Positions 58,497 to 64,000 of a DNA stretch of 64,000 nt are shown in pieces. The notes under the pieces were generated by a model. It made no database searches. It worked only from the letters and a program-made list of their open reading frames with translations, and was not told the origin of the DNA. Position 1 is the first letter of the stretch; every line of letters begins with the position of its first letter. The stretch spans positions 806,001-870,000 of the forward strand of contig OY718805.1 of assembly GCA_963070105.1 (NCBI GenBank), read 5' to 3'. Source of the stretch: Litomosoides sigmodontis. Its lineage: Eukaryota; Nematoda; Chromadorea; Rhabditida; Onchocercidae. The position numbers were made by a program, and so were the translations under genes.

Positions 58497-60883
58497 GTTC
58501 GTTTTATCTTCTTCTTTCTTAATTTCAAAATTCTTCCAAACTTTTTTGCCTCGATTTTTTTCATTTTTTTTTTGTAAATTTCTTTATAATTCTTAAATTT
58601 TATTAAATTTCATTATATTATGTAAATTATTTTATTTATTATTGGGAATTTACTTACCTGCAAGGAGTTTATTAATTAATTTGCCACTCCCCTACTCCAC
58701 TATAACATGGATAAACTTCATAGCTAACATATTGCATTTCATTTAAATGAGCGAACTTTTCTTGTCAACAATACCGGAATGATTCCGAGGTAATTAATAT
58801 AATTTTTACTTTGAAAGAGAAAGTGAGGAGGAAAATTAGCGTTATTTTGCTTTCAATAACTTTCATTATTACATTACTTGAATAGCCTATTACTTTAGTT
58901 TGCACCGTCAAATGAAAGTAATTGTAGTTAAGTTCCAAATTCTCCATTTCCCCCTCCCACCTCCCTTTTGTCTCTCCTATTTCATAAATGCAACTCATTA
59001 TCACTGTGTCCTAATTTTCATTTTGCTTCTGTAGAAGACAGTAGCTTGGAGGAAGAATGAGTCATTGAAGAATGGGTGGGGATTGCTTGTTGCTTTGTGA
59101 TGAGCTGTTATCAGTGTTGTTGATATCAGCTGTCACTGATAAGCGATAGGAGAAGCTGGCATGAATGATGTATGAGTTGATGACAAGCGAAGTGAGTGAT
59201 ATCGATGTTAAACCTTTCATCTCTCCCCCTTCTTTTCTAGTCTCCGATATAATAGTAATTTATTTTTTAACATTATTTTGTTTATTTCTCAAAATGAGGT
59301 AATGATAAATAAAGGTGGAAAGTAAGAAAAGAGAAGCATACTTTATTCTTACTTATCCTACCATTTCATAAATAAATTTAATTCAGTGAAAATTCATTTC
59401 TGCTTCCCTTTTTTCCTCTCTTCCTCTCTTCATTTCTTTCCCTCTTCAAAATGTCCTTATGCCCTTCCAAGATGAAGTATTTAAGCTAAACTAATCTAAC
59501 GCTGATTTCAACATTACTTCGCTAATACACCGACGTTTAAGCGACGGTACTGCATCCCTTCCTCGTCCTTCATAATCACTTATCATAATGTTAGTCCGCT
59601 GATAAGAACACTAAGATAGAATAATTGATAATAATAATAACAATAATACCAATCGTCAATGACAGTGGCATTACTGTTATTATCATTATTATCGCTATTA
59701 TTGCCACTTATTATCATCATTTATCATTATTATTAATAATTATTAATTATTGTTATCATTTATTATCATTTACTATTATCATTATTATTATTGTCTATTA
59801 TTGTTAATTATTAATAATCAATATTAATTATTATTATTGGTAATAGTAGTGGCGTTAGTGTTTGTGACAGTGACAATAACACTGCTTGTTATCAGTGATC
59901 AGTGATGCAAGTCTGAAGTACAATTAGCGCTTTTATCCGTTTCCTACATGAAAAGCACGAAATTAGTTTCCAATACTAATTTCGCTACGCTGCTTCCGTT
60001 CATCCATTCATCCACCCAGCCTCTTTACAATGAATTTTCTGCCCGCAATTAGTCAGGGAGGGATGTGTAATTAAAATGTACGTGAAACTCCGTCATTACA
60101 TACGCTCTGCCCACTCAAAAATGAGCGTCAAAGTGAAAGAAGGCATCATTGTTTACAAGCGTTACTACGTTTAAGCGTATTTATTTACGCATAATTGCTA
60201 GTTGTTCCGTACAACCGCTAATCGCTAAGAGAAATGTACTCTTCAATTACTAAGCCTTTATTACTGCTACCTATTATTACTATTTACTACTAGTACTTAC
60301 TACCCTTGTCTGCCTTATTCGCATGTCTCTCCTTCCCTTCTCCTCCTCTCTCTTTTATCATTCCGCATGATTTCATTAATATCTCAGATAAATGTTTCCA
60401 AAGTTTTAACACCTTTTATAGTCATTTCATTCAGTGATAAAGCAGTGAGTGCTATCATTTTAGGCTTTATCCCAAAGTAAGTGATCTTGGAAAATACTTT
60501 TGCAGTTAGTTAAAGGCGAAAGAAGAAGTGAAACTGAAATGGCATAATCAAAATGCCTTATCAGTTCATCACTGATAGTAGGAGAGTACATCAGCGCAGT
60601 GAGATAATTAATAGCCAGTTGAAACAAAAAGCAAAGATTATTTTTCAAATTGATTTTTTCATTTTCTTTAAATCTTAATTATTACAATGAACAAGAAATA
60701 TAAGTTTGATTCTACGAAAAATTCAGAATTCATTTTTAATTATAATTATCAATTTTGCTCGAATTATTCTAATTACAGTATATTGTATAAAGCTTCTTGA
60801 AAGACAAAAGCTAGAGTTTGCTCAGTTAATGTTAGATTAGTTAATGTGAAATCATACCGTGTCATTTCAGGTCGTTACGTGAT
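58497..60883. other. Upstream region or first intron of the EF-hand gene
   Basis: AT-rich, with a low-complexity ATT/ATC stretch at about 59615-59845 giving Ile-rich spurious frames. TTTCAG ends at 60870, 13 nt before the ATG at 60884, and could be a spliced-leader acceptor. Confidence 0.5.
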
Positions 60884-62915
60884 ATGGAAACAGCACACTA
60901 TCCGAAAATTTATCTTCATCGCTCTTTAGATATTGAAAGACGTCATAAACTTAGAAGGTTACTGCTACTCCTAATCACATCATTGGGATCGGCTAATTGA
61001 AGTTTGTCGACCTGATATGAATTTTAAGGGTTTTCGGTGAGGCACCCAGCTGTTTACCGTCAAGCCGTCTATGTGAACTGCTATATTGGGCCTGTCGAAG
61101 GATACAGTTGTGGCTTTGTTTCTACGAGGATGGCAAGTTTTTGCACTGTCACACCAACAGTAATAGTAGCAGTAGTAGCAACTCAGTGAGGAGAGTAACG
61201 CAACGGCGAATAGTAATTATTCTGAAATTTCGCAGACGTGGAAATAGATGTGGAAGATTTGCTATCGAATCCCTTCAACACACAACCTCCTCCGTTGGAT
61301 GAATTGATTCGGGCGACAGGCTTCAACAAAGACTGGATTATGTTCATGTATCGAAACTTCAAGCAGGTTCAACGACGCTGACGTCGGCCTTGCCTTGCCA
61401 AAAATTGCTAACATCATCCTTCTTCCCAAAATTTTTTAATTCTTTTGTGTGAAAATGATTGTGTGCAAATTTTGAGGAAAATCCTTAGTTGCAAGAGATA
61501 TAAAAAGTGATGAATTCCGAAAATAACACATTCCAATCATAACATTTGCTCGCTCCTCTCCCACCACACCACTGTTGGATAAAAAATTGAAGTTTAAGTT
61601 TCAATTAGCATTTCGCATAGATATGTTCAAATGGACGGATGTCGCTACAGCAATGGAGACGAATATTCCAAATGATATTTCCCAAATCGGCGAATACCGA
61701 ATTTGCTGATCGTTTATTTCGGGTTACTGCTGGTAGTAAAATTCAGAAACACATCACTTTCGAGGTATACTTCATTCGCATTGCTTGCTTCAGCCTTAAA
61801 TGGTTCGTTTTCGACTAAGCGAAATTATACGTTGAGGTATTACTGAGCAATGAATATTAAAATATAAAAGGCGTTAGATTAATCATAACGCTTTCGTGCT
61901 ACATCATGTATCCTTTGCAATAATTTCAATTTCAGTTCGTTTAATATTAAAATAAATTTTAAATTCGTCCTTTTCTCTTTGCATTCCAGGAATTGATATT
62001 ATGTTTGCACAGAATAAGTGAATGTAATTGTGCTCACTCATCATCCACAAGCTCTCAGAATTCATCTGCTCACTCTTCAAAGATAGCGCAGTTTATTTTT
62101 CTGCTAATGGAGCCAGATGATGAAGTTCGTCTCATCTCATCTCATCTGTTTTGTATAATTCATAATTTATTCCATTGTTCCATTATCCTTTCTTCATGCT
62201 CACTTTCGTGCCGCAGCTTCATTAGCATAATCTGTCTGCTCTAACAACACTTAATTATTCCCTGCATTTTTTAGGAGCAAATAAATTTGGATTCGTTTGA
62301 AGATTACGCTGAAGCTGTGTTCAATCTAAATGCCCGCTCGGTGGAAAATAATTCGCAGCACTTTTTTAGTCAAATGTCCTTTTCCAGTGATCATAATGGT
62401 AGCACTCAAGCTGTGGCACTTCAATTTTCATCCAATTTCAGGAGCTATGTGCTGCGATGTTTCAACGTAAGTTTTCTTTCCCATTAAGCATTTATCTTTT
62501 CTCAATGACACCTTTGATATCACTGACAATAATGAAAAGTGGTGATAGTGATAATAACTATCGGTATTGATCTTGGTGATACCAATTATTATTACTATCA
62601 ATTAATTCATTAATAATAATGCTAAAGGTTATAGTTGATGAGAATAATTGATCTCCCGGCAGTAAGCCAAAGCTGAAAATAATTAGGTGAAAAGGAGAGG
62701 ATGAGAAATTGTTTGATGAATACATTTTGCTTTTTATTGCTTCCACGTGCAATCATTCAAATCTGAATCCGATGAATTTGCTGGAAGATTGAATTTAGGA
62801 GATGGACACTGATAACGATGGAGTGATAAATGCGAAGGATGTGGAAAGAGTGCTAACGTCTGCCTGTACTTCACCTCAACTTTTCAAACAAACTCATCTC
62901 TTGCATTCCTCGTAG
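60884..62915 (+). CDS. Divergent NCS/KChIP-like EF-hand calcium-binding protein
   Basis: Exons: 60884-60957, 61029-61159, 61236-61366, 61621-61764, 61990-62124, 62275-62466, 62799-62915 (TAG 62913-62915); phases agree, 307 residues. It resembles the neuronal calcium sensor/KChIP family: LDELIRATGFNKDWIMFMYR aligns with the family's first helix pair, and ICSNGRMSLQQWRRIFQMIF with the Cys-Pro-x-Gly loop region. FADRLFRVTAGSKIQKHITF is a second EF-hand whose loop lacks acidic ligands. The third loop (MEPDDEEQINLDSFEDY) is also imperfect. Only the last, MDTDNDGVINAKD, is a canonical calcium loop. A Ser/Asn-rich insert separates EF3 from EF4, and the protein exceeds the usual 190-250 residues. The N-terminal exons (61029-61159 especially) are the least certain; their donor could be one of several GTAATA/GTAGTA sites. 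If the 58405 exon belongs here the protein would carry a hydrophobic N terminus. Confidence 0.7.
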
Positions 62916-63203
62916 TGGGAACATTTAAAAAAAACGGAAAAAATAATACTCAAAAGCTTTACTTTACTAGAATAATATTTTCTCTCGTTCGTTGTTCTAT
63001 TTCATAAAATTTCATTTTGAAATTTTGTATCGATCAATTTGTATTAAATTCCTAATTTTATAAATTGCATTAATTCTGTCGCGTAGTCACTTTTTTTGCA
63101 AAAATTTTTGATTTACAACTGAACCTTAAAAACTTCGAACTCAGACTGTTAGTGATGTATTTTAGCATTTATTTCATCAAAGTACTTGTACTATTCAACT
63201 TCT

Positions 63204-63238
<35 letters not shown>

Positions 63239-64000
63239 CCTCATTCCGTCCTTCCCTGTGTGTCAAAACAGACTTATCATTGATCCAAACTTGTTAGTAT
63301 ATCCTTTCTTGCCTTAACTTTCTAACATCATGTCACTGCAATTGCTTGATGATAAATGGTAATTATGAGGTAGCTGATGTCGTTGTTGTCGGTTAGCGAG
63401 CAATGATATGATAACAGTCAAATCGCATCCTCAAATGCTAATGAGTTTAAGAATGAAAAACAAAGAAGTAAAGTCTAAACTTCTGACTTGTCGCTTCACT
63501 TATCCCAAACTTATGGGAAGGATCAAGCAATCACTAATCCAATCCATCGACATCGGATCGTATCGAAATTGCACAGTCTCAGTGTAAGCGATTACAACTT
63601 CAACAACTTCAAGTCTTCATAATTTTTTCAATTATAGCAAAAAATCTTCGCTGAACTAATCTTTATAATTTAGAAAAACATACACATTTCGATTCATCGA
63701 TATATTTGATGAGTGCATGTACGTGTGCGTCGTCGGTGTTATATAAAATGACATGTTGTGGCATCTTTGTCAAACACGCCGAATCAAAAATAACTTGTCA
63801 TTTGTTGACATTAAGCGGAGGTCTGATATGGCAGGAAGAGATAATGAGGTAAAGCTGAAGCATTTCATTTCACTAAAATTCCCCTCCCTCTCCCCATGAG
63901 TCATCAGTTTTCTCCATTGGCGTGCTAACAACTAAGTTTATTTGTGACCCTGAATACCTACTGTTTCACTTCTTTGTAATAAATCCAAAACGATTGGCGA
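62916..64000. other. Right-edge gap
   Basis: AT-rich. Holds a CT tract and a good TATATAAA element near 63739. An ATG at 63828 follows, with a short frame to a possible donor GAG|GTAAAG at 63849-63850. This may be the start of a gene lying mostly beyond the window. Confidence 0.4.
63208..63234. repeat. CT microsatellite
   Basis: Uninterrupted CT run of about 27 bp inside a pyrimidine-rich stretch. Confidence 0.9.

Noticed and set aside
59625..59807. Ile-rich frame
   Set aside because: Low-complexity ATT/ATC repeat.

Overview
The window is nuclear DNA of a nematode, most likely a filarial or other spirurid species. The base composition is AT-rich. Genes are split into many short exons by introns of mostly 60-400 bp with T-rich acceptors ending in TTTCAG or TTTAG. 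Several start codons sit just downstream of acceptor-like sites suitable for spliced-leader addition. The encoded proteins are animal orthologues, including a nematode-type ShKT-peroxidase. There is no bacterial operon, CRISPR array, tRNA, rRNA or recognisable transposon.

Layout, left to right: (1) 471-1236 (+), last two exons of splicing factor SF3A3, truncated by the left edge. (2) 1805-7522 (-), a 17-exon orthologue of Little Elongation Complex subunit 2 (ICE2/NARG2). (3) 7.5-16.7 kb, gene-poor, with a 43-bp triplicated repeat and one candidate small Cys-containing gene (8849-9499, +). (4) 16779-26998 (+), an ShKT-domain animal haem peroxidase with a 5.4-kb second intron holding a (GT)53 microsatellite. 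(5) 28368-29103 (+), a candidate two-exon small secreted or anchored protein. (6) 30134-33885 (-), INCENP. (7) 36091-39879 (-), FAF1/UBXN-3. (8) 42057-45513 (+), RCC1. (9) 47246-51601 (-), CDC14 phosphatase. (10) 51975-52490 (+), an unidentified ORF. (11) 52729-55917 (+), a p50RhoGAP/ARHGAP1-type Sec14-RhoGAP. (12) 60884-62915 (+), a divergent NCS/KChIP-like EF-hand protein, possibly with an upstream signal-peptide exon at 58405-58496.

Exon models were built by hand from reading frame, splice-site consensus, phase compatibility and remembered family sequences. Most internal junctions are phase-consistent, and whole-CDS lengths come out as multiples of three for INCENP (697 aa), FAF1 (552 aa), RCC1 (549 aa), CDC14 (623 aa), ARHGAP1 (452 aa) and the EF-hand gene (307 aa). 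Weak points are the ICE2 exon 1-2 junction, the 5' end of the peroxidase, and the last CDC14 exon.

Functionally, 30-56 kb carries several cell-division regulators close together: INCENP (chromosomal passenger complex), FAF1/UBXN-3 (CDC48/p97 adaptor), RCC1 (Ran exchange factor), CDC14 (mitotic phosphatase) and a Cdc42/Rho GAP. FAF1/RCC1 and CDC14/ARHGAP1 are head-to-head pairs; RCC1/CDC14 are tail-to-tail. No operon was established. The most notable observations are a peroxidase lacking both haem-esterifying acidic residues, perfect foldbacks inside introns, a FAF1 that appears to lack ubiquitin-like domains, a CDC14 with an unrecognised C-terminal tail, and three unannotated candidate small genes.
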